Part shown: positions 1 to 9,032 of the stretch, piece by piece | How the letters are laid out: every line of letters begins with the position of its first letter | Position numbering within the stretch: the first letter of the stretch is position 1 | Assembly (NCBI GenBank): GCA_017621225.1 | Contig: JAGATN010000021.1 | Coordinates: 62,001 to 126,000, forward strand | DNA from: Muribaculaceae bacterium | Lineage (GTDB): Bacteria > Bacteroidota > Bacteroidia > Bacteroidales > Muribaculaceae | Direction of reading: 5' to 3' | Length of the DNA: 64,000 nucleotides | Notes under the pieces: model-generated | Databases searched by the model: none | Told to the model about the DNA's origin: nothing | The model's input: only the letters and a program-made list of their open reading frames with translations | Translations under genes and position numbers: made by a program

Positions 1-1
1 G

Positions 2-760
2 CTTACGCTGTTTCATAATGGTAAAATAAACATAAACAGAGTAGTCTCTGAAAGCGGTCGTAACATAGAGTTTACGGCCATACCATCGAAAGATTATACG
101 CAAATATATTTGTCCGAGCCAAGTTCGTATGTTACGTTGTTTTTTGATTCGGTAGGCGACCTCACGGTATTTGGCGCAAATTTGTCGGGCGAACGTCCCG
201 GTATATTTTATCATACCATTGGTAACAACGGCGCTACATATTCTACATACAACCGTATCGGTAATCTTGGCGCCGGAATAGCACCATTGCATCCCGAACT
301 GGTGATAGTGTCGTTGGGAACCAATGAGGCATTCGGACGAGTTGACAACCTTGAATTTTATAAGAGCATAGATGCTTTTGTGAAAGACATAAAGTCACAT
401 AATCCCGAGGCTCAGATATTGCTTGTAACGCCAATGGAGTGCCAACGCCGGGCCACAAGAACCGTGACCAGGCGAAACAGAAGGGGTAGGAAATATACCG
501 TAAAGCAACGAACCGGAAGCTACTCGGTCAATCAAAATATAAGGCCCATTAGAGAAACAATATTACGATATGGCAGAGACAATGGCATTGCCGTTTATGA
601 TTGGTATGAAGTGGCCGGTGGTGCCGGAGCATCTTCGAAATGGATAGAGAGCAAACTATACGGTAAGGATCGCGTGCATCATACGTCAACGGGCTATAAG
701 CTTCAAGGTAAATTGCTATATGATGCCTTACAGAAAGAATTTGAAGATATAACTAAGTGA
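2..760 (+). CDS. SGNH/GDSL-family hydrolase, 3' part (5' end outside window)
   Basis: The reading frame is open from base 2, so the gene starts before the window; the TTG at 110 is only an internal codon. The visible 252 residues hold the later part of an SGNH esterase fold: VIVSLGTNEAF matches the block III region (Gly/Asn oxyanion residues), and DRVHHTSTGY near the C-terminus matches block V, whose Asp and His complete the Ser-Asp-His triad. The nucleophile serine must lie upstream. The gene overlaps the MBOAT acyltransferase by one base (TGATG). Such hydrolase/MBOAT pairs transfer acyl, usually acetyl, groups across the membrane to surface polysaccharide or peptidoglycan, which is the likely role here. 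The exact substrate cannot be read from the sequence. Confidence 0.8.
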   Translation, partial: LTLFHNGKININRVVSESGRNIEFTAIPSKDYTQIYLSEPSSYVTLFFDSVGDLTVFGANLSGERPGIFYHTIGNNGATYSTYNRIGNLGAGIAPLHPELVIVSLGTNEAFGRVDNLEFYKSIDAFVKDIKSHNPEAQILLVTPMECQRRATRTVTRRNRRGRKYTVKQRTGSYSVNQNIRPIRETILRYGRDNGIAVYDWYEVAGGAGASSKWIESKLYGKDRVHHTSTGYKLQGKLLYDALQKEFEDITK

Positions 761-2274
761 TGATGGATTCAATCAACAATCTTTTAGATTCAATAAAGAT
801 AGATTTTGAAAAGCTGCGCAATGTGTTGAGCTTCGACGAGGCCAATCCGTTGTTGTTCAATACGGGATTGTTTCTCATATTGTTCGTGGCGTTCTTGGCC
901 ATATACAATTATCTTCGCAATCATCGTAATGCCAAATTGATATTTGTCATTTTATTTTCGTTGTATTTCTATTATAAGTCGTCGGCAGAATATTGCTTCA
1001 TATTACTTGGCGTATGCGTATCCGATTATTTGTTGGGCATAGCCTTGGGGCGTTTAAAGCATGATGTGCCGAGGCGATTGATCGTAGCTTTAAACGTGAT
1101 CATAAATGTAGGCATGTTGGTGTATTTCAAATATTTCAACTTGCTTATCGATGCCTTTAAAAACATCTCGAATACGCAATTCGATGCTCTTGACATTGTT
1201 TTGCCGGCCGGAATATCGTTCTTTACGTTCCGATCCATAAGCTACATAGTCGACATATATCGCGGGCATATAAAACCTTGTACCGACTTTTTGGCATATA
1301 CGTTTTATCTTACGTTTTTCCCTCCGTTGTTGGCCGGTCCGGTAGTTAGGGCCAAGGATATGCTACCTCAGGTATATGCCAATCCTGTTGCTTCGCGGGC
1401 AATGGTAAGCGAGGGCTTGTTTTTGATAATGGCCGGACTGGTGAAAAAAGTAATCGTAGCCGATTACATAAGTCAGAATTTTGTGGATAGGGTTTTTGAT
1501 AATCCCGCATTGTACAGCGGATTTGAAAATCTTGTGGGCGTGTATGGCTTTACCATACAGTTATATTGTGATTTTTCAGGTTATAGCGACATGGCAATAG
1601 GCATAGCTTTGCTGCTCGGATATAGATTTTTGGACAACTTCCGTGCTCCGTTGAAGTCGCAGAACCCTACGGAATTTTGGCGTAGATGGCATATTTCATT
1701 ATCTTCATGGTTGCGTGATTATCTGTACATTCCGCTCGGAGGCAATCGTTGTTCGCGAAGCAAACGTCATTTCAACCTTATGACCACTATGCTGATTGGC
1801 GGTTTGTGGCATGGCGCTTCGTGGATGTATGTGATATGGGGTGGTCTTCAAGGGCTATTCCTTGTGGGGCATAAGGAGATAAAACGGTTTATGCCGGCTG
1901 TCAGTGAAGAACGTAAACGTGCCTGGTGGAGAGTGGCGTTCAACGTATTCATAACGTTTAATCTCGTGGCATTCAGTTTCATGTTTTTCAGGGCCAGCTC
2001 GATGGAGGTGGTCAAAGACATGACCGTACAGATGTTCTCGGATTTTCATCTTTCCGTGGCTCCACAATTCATAGAGGGATATGCTCTGATTACGTTGGCT
2101 TTATTGTTTGGGTATGCCATTCATTTCGCACCGACGAGTTGGACCGGCAAAATGAAAACGTGGTATGGGGCGCTGCCTCTTATTGGTCAGGCGATAATAT
2201 TGGCGATAGTGATTTTTATCATCATACAGGTGCGTAGTAGCGAAATAGTTCCCTTCGTGTACTTACAATATTAA
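760..2274 (+). CDS. MBOAT family O-acyltransferase
   Basis: A 504-residue polytopic membrane protein of the membrane-bound O-acyltransferase family, AlgI/PatA-like. Family signatures are visible: FWRRWHISLSSWLRDY at about residue 305, then IPLGGNR and LWHGASW near residue 350 with the catalytic histidine. There are many hydrophobic segments from about residue 25 to the end. ATG 760 overlaps the TGA of the SGNH hydrolase; GTG 757 and ATG 763 are alternatives. The family passes an acyl group from a cytoplasmic donor through the membrane, and the SGNH partner is expected to finish the transfer on a surface polymer. The gene ends in a hairpin that also covers the end of convergent nrdG. Confidence 0.93.
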   Translation: MMDSINNLLDSIKIDFEKLRNVLSFDEANPLLFNTGLFLILFVAFLAIYNYLRNHRNAKLIFVILFSLYFYYKSSAEYCFILLGVCVSDYLLGIALGRLKHDVPRRLIVALNVIINVGMLVYFKYFNLLIDAFKNISNTQFDALDIVLPAGISFFTFRSISYIVDIYRGHIKPCTDFLAYTFYLTFFPPLLAGPVVRAKDMLPQVYANPVASRAMVSEGLFLIMAGLVKKVIVADYISQNFVDRVFDNPALYSGFENLVGVYGFTIQLYCDFSGYSDMAIGIALLLGYRFLDNFRAPLKSQNPTEFWRRWHISLSSWLRDYLYIPLGGNRCSRSKRHFNLMTTMLIGGLWHGASWMYVIWGGLQGLFLVGHKEIKRFMPAVSEERKRAWWRVAFNVFITFNLVAFSFMFFRASSMEVVKDMTVQMFSDFHLSVAPQFIEGYALITLALLFGYAIHFAPTSWTGKMKTWYGALPLIGQAIILAIVIFIIIQVRSSEIVPFVYLQY

Positions 2275-2304
2275 TTTGGCAATCAAAAACTTGATTGCCA
2301 AATT
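2273..2304. terminator. Bidirectional terminator hairpin between MBOAT gene and nrdG
   Basis: A perfect 14-bp inverted repeat (AATTTGGCAATCAA at 2273-2286, its complement at 2291-2304) with loop AAAC. It overlaps the MBOAT stop codon, and its arms encode the last codons of nrdG on the other strand, so one hairpin serves two convergent genes only 8 bp apart. Confidence 0.8.
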
Positions 2305-2780
2305 ACGGGTTTGCCGACCGTCATTGACTTTTGGAGGTCTATGAGCCGTTGATTTGACGAACCTTTGAATAGAAGGGAAGTGTCGCGTAACGCTAATTCG
2401 AATCGGCCATCGACTATGACATCGATGTATGGGGCTATTTTAATGAAACTAAGATCGTTGATTATCTCCTCGTATTTGTAGCCGGTATAGCACCATATGT
2501 TTTTTCCTGATTCATGTATTTTTTGAGCAAGTTGAGTCAATGGCTCAATTTGCAGTAGGGGGTCGCCGCCTGAAAAAGTCACGTCAAAATCATTTTGAAT
2601 GATGCGTGCCATTATTTCGTCGATTGAAAGGGGCGTACCTCCATTAAGATCCCATGACTGCGGGTTGTGACATCCGGGGCAATGGTGATTGCATCCTGCA
2701 AAATAAATGGAGGTCCGGAATCCCGGACCATCCACAGTTGTACCATCGATTATTTTGAGTACGTTTAATGTCGTTTTCAT
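2283..2780 (-). CDS. nrdG: Anaerobic ribonucleotide reductase activating protein
   Basis: A 165-residue radical SAM enzyme that generates the glycyl radical on NrdD. The [4Fe-4S]/SAM motif CNHHCPGC is at residues 30-37 (CX3CX2C, as in NrdG). DVTFSGGDPLLQ carries the glycine-rich SAM-binding segment. Its start overlaps the nrdD stop by 4 bp (ATGA type), so the pair is one transcript with nrdD first. Length is normal for NrdG. The last codons lie inside the shared terminator hairpin. Confidence 0.96.
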   Translation of the reverse strand: MKTTLNVLKIIDGTTVDGPGFRTSIYFAGCNHHCPGCHNPQSWDLNGGTPLSIDEIMARIIQNDFDVTFSGGDPLLQIEPLTQLAQKIHESGKNIWCYTGYKYEEIINDLSFIKIAPYIDVIVDGRFELALRDTSLLFKGSSNQRLIDLQKSMTVGKPVIWQSSF

Positions 2781-4984
2781 TTGTGTACTATTCGGTCGTT
2801 TAATTCTGCAAGTTTGGCATTATTCCAACGATCGGTAGTTCCTACAAGGTATCCGGTGATGCGTTGCAGTTTGTCGATGTCGCTACTTCCGCATTTAGGA
2901 CATACGTTCAGGTCGTCGGTTGCATCTTCATATCCGCAGCACATGCATCTGTTTCGATTGTGATTTACCGAGCAATATCCAATGTTGTATTCGTCCATAA
3001 GGTCTACTATGTTTGCAATGGCTTCGGGGTTGTGAGTGGCATCCCCGTCGATTTCGACATAGAATATGTGTCCTCCGCCGGTGAGCTCGTGGTAGGGCGC
3101 TTCGATTTTGGCTTTATGGCGGGGAGAGCAATGATAATATACCGGAACGTGATTGGAGTTCGTATAATAAATCTTGTCGGTTATGCCGGGCAATATGCCA
3201 AAGCTTTTGCGATCTTTAGAAGTGAATTTTCCTGACAAGCCTTCTGCCGGAGTTGCCAATATAGAGAAGTTATGTCCGTAACGTTCCGAAAATTCATTGG
3301 CTTTGCTACGCATGTAGGAAACTATCTTAAGCCCCAGTGCCTGTGATTCATCGCTCTCGCCATGGTGCTTTCCGGTCAGAGCTATAAGACACTCGGCCAA
3401 TCCGATGAATCCGATGCCCAAGGTGCCTTGGTTTATCACGTCGGCAATGGTTTGTGAGCCGGATAGTTTATCGCTGCCATTCCAGAGTCGCGACATAAGC
3501 AGCGGGAATTGTTTGGCAAGTGCCGTTTTCTGGAAGTCGAAGCGGTCGCACAATTGGCGTGCCGTAACTTCGAGCATGTTGTCGAGTTTATGGAAAAATC
3601 GATCAATGCGTTCGGCCGAGTCTTTTATTGCCATGCATTCGATGGCTAAGCGCACTATGTTTATGGTGGAGAAGCTTAGATTACCGCGACCAATGGAGGT
3701 CTTCTCGCCGTATCGGTTTTCGAATACGCGCGTGCGGCATCCCATGGTTGCAACTTCGTATTTATATCGGAGAGGATCGTCGGGATTCCATTTTTCGTGA
3801 TAATTGAACGATGCGTCAAGATTTACGAAATTGGGGAAGAATCGTCGCGCCGTGACTTTGCAGGCAAGTTTGTATAGATCATAGTTGCGATCCTCGGGAA
3901 GATAGCTCACGCCACGTTTCTTTTTCCATATCTGGATCGGGAAAATGGCGGTTGCTCCATTGCCCACGCCGCTATATGTCGATTTTAAAAGTTCGCGTAT
4001 TATGCATCGTCCTTCGGCTGACGTGTCGGTACCGTAATTAATGGAACTGAACACTACCTGATTTCCGCCGCGAGAGTGAATGGTGTTCATATTGTGTATG
4101 AATGCTTCCATTGACTGATGTACTCGCTCTACGGTTTTGTTTATGGCGTGCTGCAATATGCGTTCTTCGCCCTTCATGTCGCCAAGCTCTACGTGAATGA
4201 AATCGTCGAGCTCTTTATTATAAAGGTGCGAATAGTCATTGCCGGTCAATTTCTCGAGATTTTTCACTTCTTCTATGAACGACGAGCGTACGTATGGAGC
4301 CAAATAAAAATCGAAGGCAGGGATGGCTTGTCCGCCGTGCATTTCGTTTTGCGCGGTTTCGAGGGATATGCAACTTATTATGCTTGCCGTTTCGATTCGC
4401 TTTGCCGGTCTCGATTCGCCATGTCCGGCAGTAAATCCGTACTTAAGAATGCGATCGAGCGGATGCTGGACGCATGTGAGGCTCTTGGTCGGATAATAAT
4501 CTTTATCGTGTATGTGTAGGTATCCGTTGCGAACGGCATCACGAGCTTCGGGCGACAACAAATAATCGTCGACAAACGGTTTGGTTGTCTCGCTTGCAAA
4601 TTTCATCATCATACCTGCCGGAGAGTCGGTATTCATATTTGCATTTTCGCGAGTGATGTCGTTGCTCTTGGCTTCTATGATTTCCAAAAACATATCACGA
4701 GTTTTGGCTCTGCGCGCAATGCTGCGCTGATCGCGATATGCTATGTATCGTTTTGCCACCTCCTTTCGAGGGCTATTCATCAGTTCCAGCTCCACGCGAT
4801 CCTGAATCTCCTCCACGCTCATGCGGTCGGCGCCGGTTATACCGATTCTGTCGGCTATTTTTTGAATCAAAGACTCGTCTTCGCCAATCTCCGTTTGTAA
4901 CATGGCTTTGCGAATGGCAGCTTTGATTTTTTCTTCGTTATAGCCTACTATTCGGCCATCGCGTTTGATTACCGTTTGTATCAT
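2777..4984 (-). CDS. nrdD: Anaerobic ribonucleoside-triphosphate reductase (class III)
   Basis: A 735-residue oxygen-sensitive class III reductase that makes dNTPs from NTPs without oxygen. An N-terminal ATP-cone (about residues 1-90, starting IQTVIKRDGRIVGYN) gives allosteric control. The core contains GGNQVVFSSINYGTDTSAEG, typical of class III enzymes. Near the end are four zinc-binding cysteines in CMCCG and CPKCG, followed by RITGYLVG, where the glycine at about residue 711 is the expected radical site. nrdG follows with a 4-bp overlap. A consensus Bacteroidota promoter sits 50-85 bp upstream. Confidence 0.97.
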   Translation of the reverse strand: MIQTVIKRDGRIVGYNEEKIKAAIRKAMLQTEIGEDESLIQKIADRIGITGADRMSVEEIQDRVELELMNSPRKEVAKRYIAYRDQRSIARRAKTRDMFLEIIEAKSNDITRENANMNTDSPAGMMMKFASETTKPFVDDYLLSPEARDAVRNGYLHIHDKDYYPTKSLTCVQHPLDRILKYGFTAGHGESRPAKRIETASIISCISLETAQNEMHGGQAIPAFDFYLAPYVRSSFIEEVKNLEKLTGNDYSHLYNKELDDFIHVELGDMKGEERILQHAINKTVERVHQSMEAFIHNMNTIHSRGGNQVVFSSINYGTDTSAEGRCIIRELLKSTYSGVGNGATAIFPIQIWKKKRGVSYLPEDRNYDLYKLACKVTARRFFPNFVNLDASFNYHEKWNPDDPLRYKYEVATMGCRTRVFENRYGEKTSIGRGNLSFSTINIVRLAIECMAIKDSAERIDRFFHKLDNMLEVTARQLCDRFDFQKTALAKQFPLLMSRLWNGSDKLSGSQTIADVINQGTLGIGFIGLAECLIALTGKHHGESDESQALGLKIVSYMRSKANEFSERYGHNFSILATPAEGLSGKFTSKDRKSFGILPGITDKIYYTNSNHVPVYYHCSPRHKAKIEAPYHELTGGGHIFYVEIDGDATHNPEAIANIVDLMDEYNIGYCSVNHNRNRCMCCGYEDATDDLNVCPKCGSSDIDKLQRITGYLVGTTDRWNNAKLAELNDRIVHK

Positions 4985-5432
4985 AGTTGTGTTGTTATTG
5001 ATTTGTCTTAATGATTTAGGGCTGATTTAAATTATTGCAAAGCTACGAATATTGCTACATTTGTCAAAGAAAAACGATGAAATAATTTTGCAAAAATTTC
5101 TTTTTGGAAAACTTTTGACGATTGTGAAATTTGTAAAATACTTGTAATTAAATATTTGATGTTTTGAAATGGAAAACTTTTGCAAATATGTTTGACGCTG
5201 GCGTTGCGCTATTTGTCTGCTATATTTAAATATGAGTGGAAAGGTGCTGTGGCCGAAAGAATGATCGTGCTTTACATAAAAGTGTGATGATAGCTATGTG
5301 CTAAATGCTAATCGATCATATGGTTTAATGAAAATTCAATGCCGGGAATAATATTTAAGATGCTAAAAACCGTGCGAACTTGTAATTCATTATGAAAAAA
5401 CTTTTTTAAATTTGTACTTAAATTTGAATGGT
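4985..5432. other. AT-rich divergent intergenic region nrdD/menD
   Basis: A gap of about 450 bp between divergent nrdD and menD. It holds the nrdDG promoter, two copies of the 13-mer TGGAAAACTTTTG at 5105-5117 and 5170-5182, and two overlapping TAAATTTG boxes (5407-5414 and 5419-5426) just before menD. Neither menD box has a good TTTG at the right distance. No tRNA-like or riboswitch-like structure was seen. Short reading frames here have no coding character. Confidence 0.6.
5038..5068 (-). promoter_or_regulatory. Promoter of nrdDG
   Basis: On the minus strand TTTG (5068-5065) is followed after exactly 19 bp by TAGCTTTG (5045-5038), an exact fit to the Bacteroidota sigma-ABfr consensus. Predicted transcription start is near 5030, leaving a leader of about 45 nt. 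Confidence 0.75.
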
Positions 5433-7160
5433 ATGGCAACAATGACGACAGATAAGAAAGTGTGTTGTGAGTTGGCGGCATTATTATACGAACATGCCGT
5501 GCGCCATATAGTAGTTTCGCCGGGGTCGCGCAATGCACCGATAATAGTGGCATTGGCCCGATCGGGAAAGTTTAATATGATTCCCGTAATCGATGAGCGT
5601 AGTGCCGGTTTTGTGGCTTTGGGCATAGCATCGCAGTCGCTCGGTCCGGTGGCTATTGTATGTACATCGGGAACGGCGCTTCTAAATTACGCACCTTCCG
5701 TAGCGGAAGCCTATTATCGTCAGTTGCCTATAATCGTCATATCGGCAGACAGGCCGATGGAATGGATTGATCAGGACGATTCACAGACCATACGTCAGCC
5801 CGGCGCGCTCGACCATTATGTGAAAAAATCGTATGACATACCCGACATTCCGACTCCCGACAACATATGGTATGCCAATAGGGTGATAAATGAAGCCCTG
5901 ACATTGGCGTGTACGGGGAGGCGGTCGCCGGTTCATATCAATCTGCAACTCAACGAACCGTTAAATAGGATGAATGTCGTCGGTGACTGCAACGATGTCA
6001 GGGCGGTTCGGACATTGGCTCCTCGCGAGGATTTATCGGTGGCTCGTTCGCGAGAAATCGGACGGACTCTTGATGACAAAAAGGTGATGGTTGTAGTGGG
6101 CTTTCATCGACCCGATCAGAGATTGAACAAAGCATTGTCGCGCTTGGCCCGGAAGCCGGGGTTCGTAGTGCTGACCGAATCGATATCAAACATGCATTCA
6201 TCTGACTTTATAACTCGTATCGACACTACGCTGAGCGCAATGACTGAAAAGGAAGAATGTGAGCTTGTGCCCGATGTGGTGATAACGATGGGCGGTGCGC
6301 TTGTGTCGAGATTGATAAAAAAATACATACGCGACCATAAGCCTTCGCAACATTGGCACGTAGGAATAAGTCGAACGATGGTTGACTGTTTCAAGTCATT
6401 GACTATGAACGTGGAGATGGATGCCGGAATATTTATGGCTCAATTGGCGTCGGCAGTGCAGCCCCATACTTACGAATCGAATTATTCCGACCGTTGGCAT
6501 ATAATAGCCGACAGAGCAATCTCAACGCACGATGCATATGTTGCAAAATCGCCCTGGTCGGATATGAAGGCATTTTCGGTGATAATGCCAATGTTGCCGC
6601 GCAGATGGAATCTTCAATTATCAAACGGTACGCCTATTAGATATGTGCAGCTTTTTAACAATACGCATATTCATCGATCGGATTGCAACAGGGGCGTTAG
6701 CGGCATTGATGGGTGCACGTCGACGGCGATAGGCGCATCGATTGCATACACGGCAGCGCCGACGTTGCTGATAACGGGCGATATGAGCGCCCAGTATGAC
6801 ATTGGAGCTTTGGCGTGCCAAGCCATTGGAGGCCGATTTAAGATGATAGTCATTTGCAATGGCGGAGGCGGCATATTCAGGTTTATAAGTTCCACATCAC
6901 GCTTGGATGAGCTTGACGCTTATTTTGCAATGGATGTGGAGCTCCCGTTGCGACAATTGGCGGAGGGGTATAATTTCGAGTATTTTGAAGCTTATGACGA
7001 AAAATCGCTTCGAACCGTTATGCCGCATTTTATGGCGGAATCGAATTCTCCCGCCATATTGGCGGTGCATACGCCTGCCGAACAGAGCGCAGAAGTGCTT
7101 AAGAATTATTTTACAAGACATTTAATACTGCATCATAATGAGAAATTGGACAACAATTAA
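5433..7160 (+). CDS. menD: SEPHCHC synthase (menaquinone synthesis)
   Basis: A 575-residue ThDP-dependent enzyme that joins isochorismate and 2-oxoglutarate to make 2-succinyl-5-enolpyruvyl-6-hydroxy-3-cyclohexene-1-carboxylate. The N-terminal pyrimidine-binding domain has [12 protein letters not shown], the MenD signature. The C-terminal diphosphate domain starts at [13 protein letters not shown] (about residue 448) and continues to [12 protein letters not shown] 5433 fits the family start; a TTG at 5412 would add seven unlikely residues. It overlaps menB by 23 bp and heads a menDBCE operon. No menF-like isochorismate synthase precedes it, so that gene must lie elsewhere. Confidence 0.95.
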   Translation: MATMTTDKKVCCELAALLYEHAVRHIVVSPGSRNAPIIVALARSGKFNMIPVIDERSAGFVALGIASQSLGPVAIVCTSGTALLNYAPSVAEAYYRQLPIIVISADRPMEWIDQDDSQTIRQPGALDHYVKKSYDIPDIPTPDNIWYANRVINEALTLACTGRRSPVHINLQLNEPLNRMNVVGDCNDVRAVRTLAPREDLSVARSREIGRTLDDKKVMVVVGFHRPDQRLNKALSRLARKPGFVVLTESISNMHSSDFITRIDTTLSAMTEKEECELVPDVVITMGGALVSRLIKKYIRDHKPSQHWHVGISRTMVDCFKSLTMNVEMDAGIFMAQLASAVQPHTYESNYSDRWHIIADRAISTHDAYVAKSPWSDMKAFSVIMPMLPRRWNLQLSNGTPIRYVQLFNNTHIHRSDCNRGVSGIDGCTSTAIGASIAYTAAPTLLITGDMSAQYDIGALACQAIGGRFKMIVICNGGGGIFRFISSTSRLDELDAYFAMDVELPLRQLAEGYNFEYFEAYDEKSLRTVMPHFMAESNSPAILAVHTPAEQSAEVLKNYFTRHLILHHNEKLDNN

Positions 7161-7956
7161 GGAGTATGAGGACATATTGTTTCAGCAATATGGTAAAATA
7201 GCCAAGATAACCATCAATCGTCCGCGCGTATATAATGCATTTCGTCCGCAGACAAATAAGGAAATGCTCGACGCAATGGCATATTGTAGGGAAGCCGGCG
7301 ACATAGGAGTGATAATACTTACCGGAGCCGGCGACAAGGCATTCTGTTCGGGTGGCGATCAGAGAGTGAAAGGCATAGGTGGGTATATAGACGAAAACGG
7401 TACTCCACGTTTGAATGTCCTCGATTTGCATAAGGCAATACGTTCGATTCCTAAACCTGTCATTGCAATGGTCAACGGATATGCCATAGGCGGTGGCAAC
7501 GTGCTTCAGGTAGTGTGCGACCTTACGATAGCATCGGAAAATGCCCGATTTGGACAAACAGGCCCTAAGGTGGGCAGTTTTGACGCCGGATTCGGGTCGT
7601 CGTATTTGGCACGATGCGTAGGACAGAAAAAAGCGCGCGAAATATGGTTCTTGTGCAGGCAGTATACGGCAGCCGAGGCTGAACAGATGGGAATGGTCAA
7701 CAAAGTGGTTCCGTTTGACAGGCTGGAAGATGAAACGGTGGAATGGTGCGAAACCATACTGAAACGCAGCCCTATGGCCATCAGAATGATAAAGCGGGCC
7801 TTGAATGCCGAGCTTGACGGACAAAGAGGCTTGATGGAATTTGCTGGTGATGCAACTTTGATGTATTATTTGATGGCTGAAGCTCAGGAGGGTAAGAATG
7901 CATTCCTCGAAAAACGAGATCCTGATTTTGACCAATTTCCTAAATTTCCGGGATAA
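7138..7956 (+). CDS. menB: 1,4-dihydroxy-2-naphthoyl-CoA synthase
   Basis: A 272-residue crotonase-fold enzyme that closes the naphthoquinone ring of o-succinylbenzoyl-CoA. Visible signatures are AFCSGGDQ (about residues 68-75), NGYAIGGGN (oxyanion-hole loop) and [20 protein letters not shown]. The QTGPKVGSF form, rather than QTDADVGSF, is that of type I MenB enzymes, which use bicarbonate as catalytic base; this assignment rests on remembered family knowledge. It starts inside the end of menD, so translational coupling is likely, and menC follows after 17 bp. Confidence 0.96.
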   Translation: MRNWTTIKEYEDILFQQYGKIAKITINRPRVYNAFRPQTNKEMLDAMAYCREAGDIGVIILTGAGDKAFCSGGDQRVKGIGGYIDENGTPRLNVLDLHKAIRSIPKPVIAMVNGYAIGGGNVLQVVCDLTIASENARFGQTGPKVGSFDAGFGSSYLARCVGQKKAREIWFLCRQYTAAEAEQMGMVNKVVPFDRLEDETVEWCETILKRSPMAIRMIKRALNAELDGQRGLMEFAGDATLMYYLMAEAQEGKNAFLEKRDPDFDQFPKFPG

Positions 7957-7957
7957 G

Positions 7958-7965
7958 AAAGGAGA
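7958..7965 (+). promoter_or_regulatory. Strong Shine-Dalgarno site before menC
   Basis: The run AAAGGAGA lies 8-9 nt before the menC ATG (7974). It is the only textbook anti-16S match I noticed before a start codon in this window, where most genes have AT-rich leaders without one. Confidence 0.6.
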
Positions 7966-7973
7966 TATTTGTT

Positions 7974-9032
7974 ATGCTTAAAACCGCTTATTGTAAGTAT
8001 GACTTGCGCTTCATTGAGCCGGCCAAGACCTCAAGATGCGTTATGACAGAAAAAGAAACCTATTTCATAAAGGTTTGGGATGCAGATGAGCCCCATAAAT
8101 ATGGAATAGGGGAATGCCCGATATTTCGCGGCTTGAGTGCGGAGGATTCGCCAAATTACGAATCGAAGATTCGGGAATTGTGTCGAAACATAAACAATGA
8201 GGCGCATACCGACATTACGCAATATTCGTCATTGAAATTCGGCTTGGAGACCGCTTTGCTCGACTATGAGAACGGATGTTGTCGTAAGCCATTTCCGTCG
8301 AGTTGGAGTAAGGGCGATAGCGCAATTCCAATAAACGGATTGGTGTGGATGGGAACCATCGACGAAATGTCGAAACGAGTGGATGAGAAAATAGCACAAG
8401 GCTTCAGATGCGTTAAGCTGAAAGTCGGCGCTTGCGATTTCGAGGAAGAACTTAAGTTGCTGGATAGGATAAGACTATTGTATTCTCCCGAAAAGCTTGA
8501 AATTCGTCTTGATGCCAATGGCGCGTTTACGCCCGACGAAGCTTTGGTGAAGCTTAAAAGATTGTCGCAACTCGACATTCATTCAATAGAACAGCCCATA
8601 AAAGCCGGACAATGGGATAAGATGGCTTATTTGTGCGAAAATTCGCCGATTGACATTGCTCTCGATGAAGAATTGATAGGCATATATGATATTGTGCAGA
8701 TGCGCAAGATGCTATATTATATATCACCAAAATATATAATATTGAAGCCGGCTCTGTGTGGCGGCATTTCGGGTGCCGTGCAATGGATTAATTGCGCCAA
8801 TGCATACGAAGTGGGATGGTGGGTGACATCGGCTCTTGAGTCGAATATCGGTTTGAATGCGATAGCGCAATGGGTGTCGACGCTCGAAACGACCATTCCG
8901 CAGGGTCTCGGAACGGGCGCATTGTATTCGAATAACATTGCATCGCCCATAGAGCAGATAGGCGACGTGTTGACTTATAATGAGCATAAACATTGGAACA
9001 TACCTGATTTTAAATGGATTATTCCCGAATAA
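7974..9032 (+). CDS. menC: o-Succinylbenzoate synthase
   Basis: A 352-residue enolase-superfamily enzyme that dehydrates SHCHC to o-succinylbenzoate. Catalytic parts are in order: KLKVG (the KxK pair, about residues 147-149), DANGAF (metal Asp near 180), EQP (Glu near 206), LDEE (Asp near 230) and the lysine of ILKPALCGG near 257. The start is fixed by a strong AAGGAG ribosome-binding site. It overlaps menE by 19 bp. Sequence and context agree with the MenC family rather than other muconate-cycloisomerase-like enzymes. Confidence 0.93.
   Translation: MLKTAYCKYDLRFIEPAKTSRCVMTEKETYFIKVWDADEPHKYGIGECPIFRGLSAEDSPNYESKIRELCRNINNEAHTDITQYSSLKFGLETALLDYENGCCRKPFPSSWSKGDSAIPINGLVWMGTIDEMSKRVDEKIAQGFRCVKLKVGACDFEEELKLLDRIRLLYSPEKLEIRLDANGAFTPDEALVKLKRLSQLDIHSIEQPIKAGQWDKMAYLCENSPIDIALDEELIGIYDIVQMRKMLYYISPKYIILKPALCGGISGAVQWINCANAYEVGWWVTSALESNIGLNAIAQWVSTLETTIPQGLGTGALYSNNIASPIEQIGDVLTYNEHKHWNIPDFKWIIPE

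Noticed and set aside
7111..7935. 274-codon antisense reading frame across menB
   Set aside because: It mirrors menB almost fully, its translation is Cys/His/Arg/Tyr-rich without any domain, and menB is certain.
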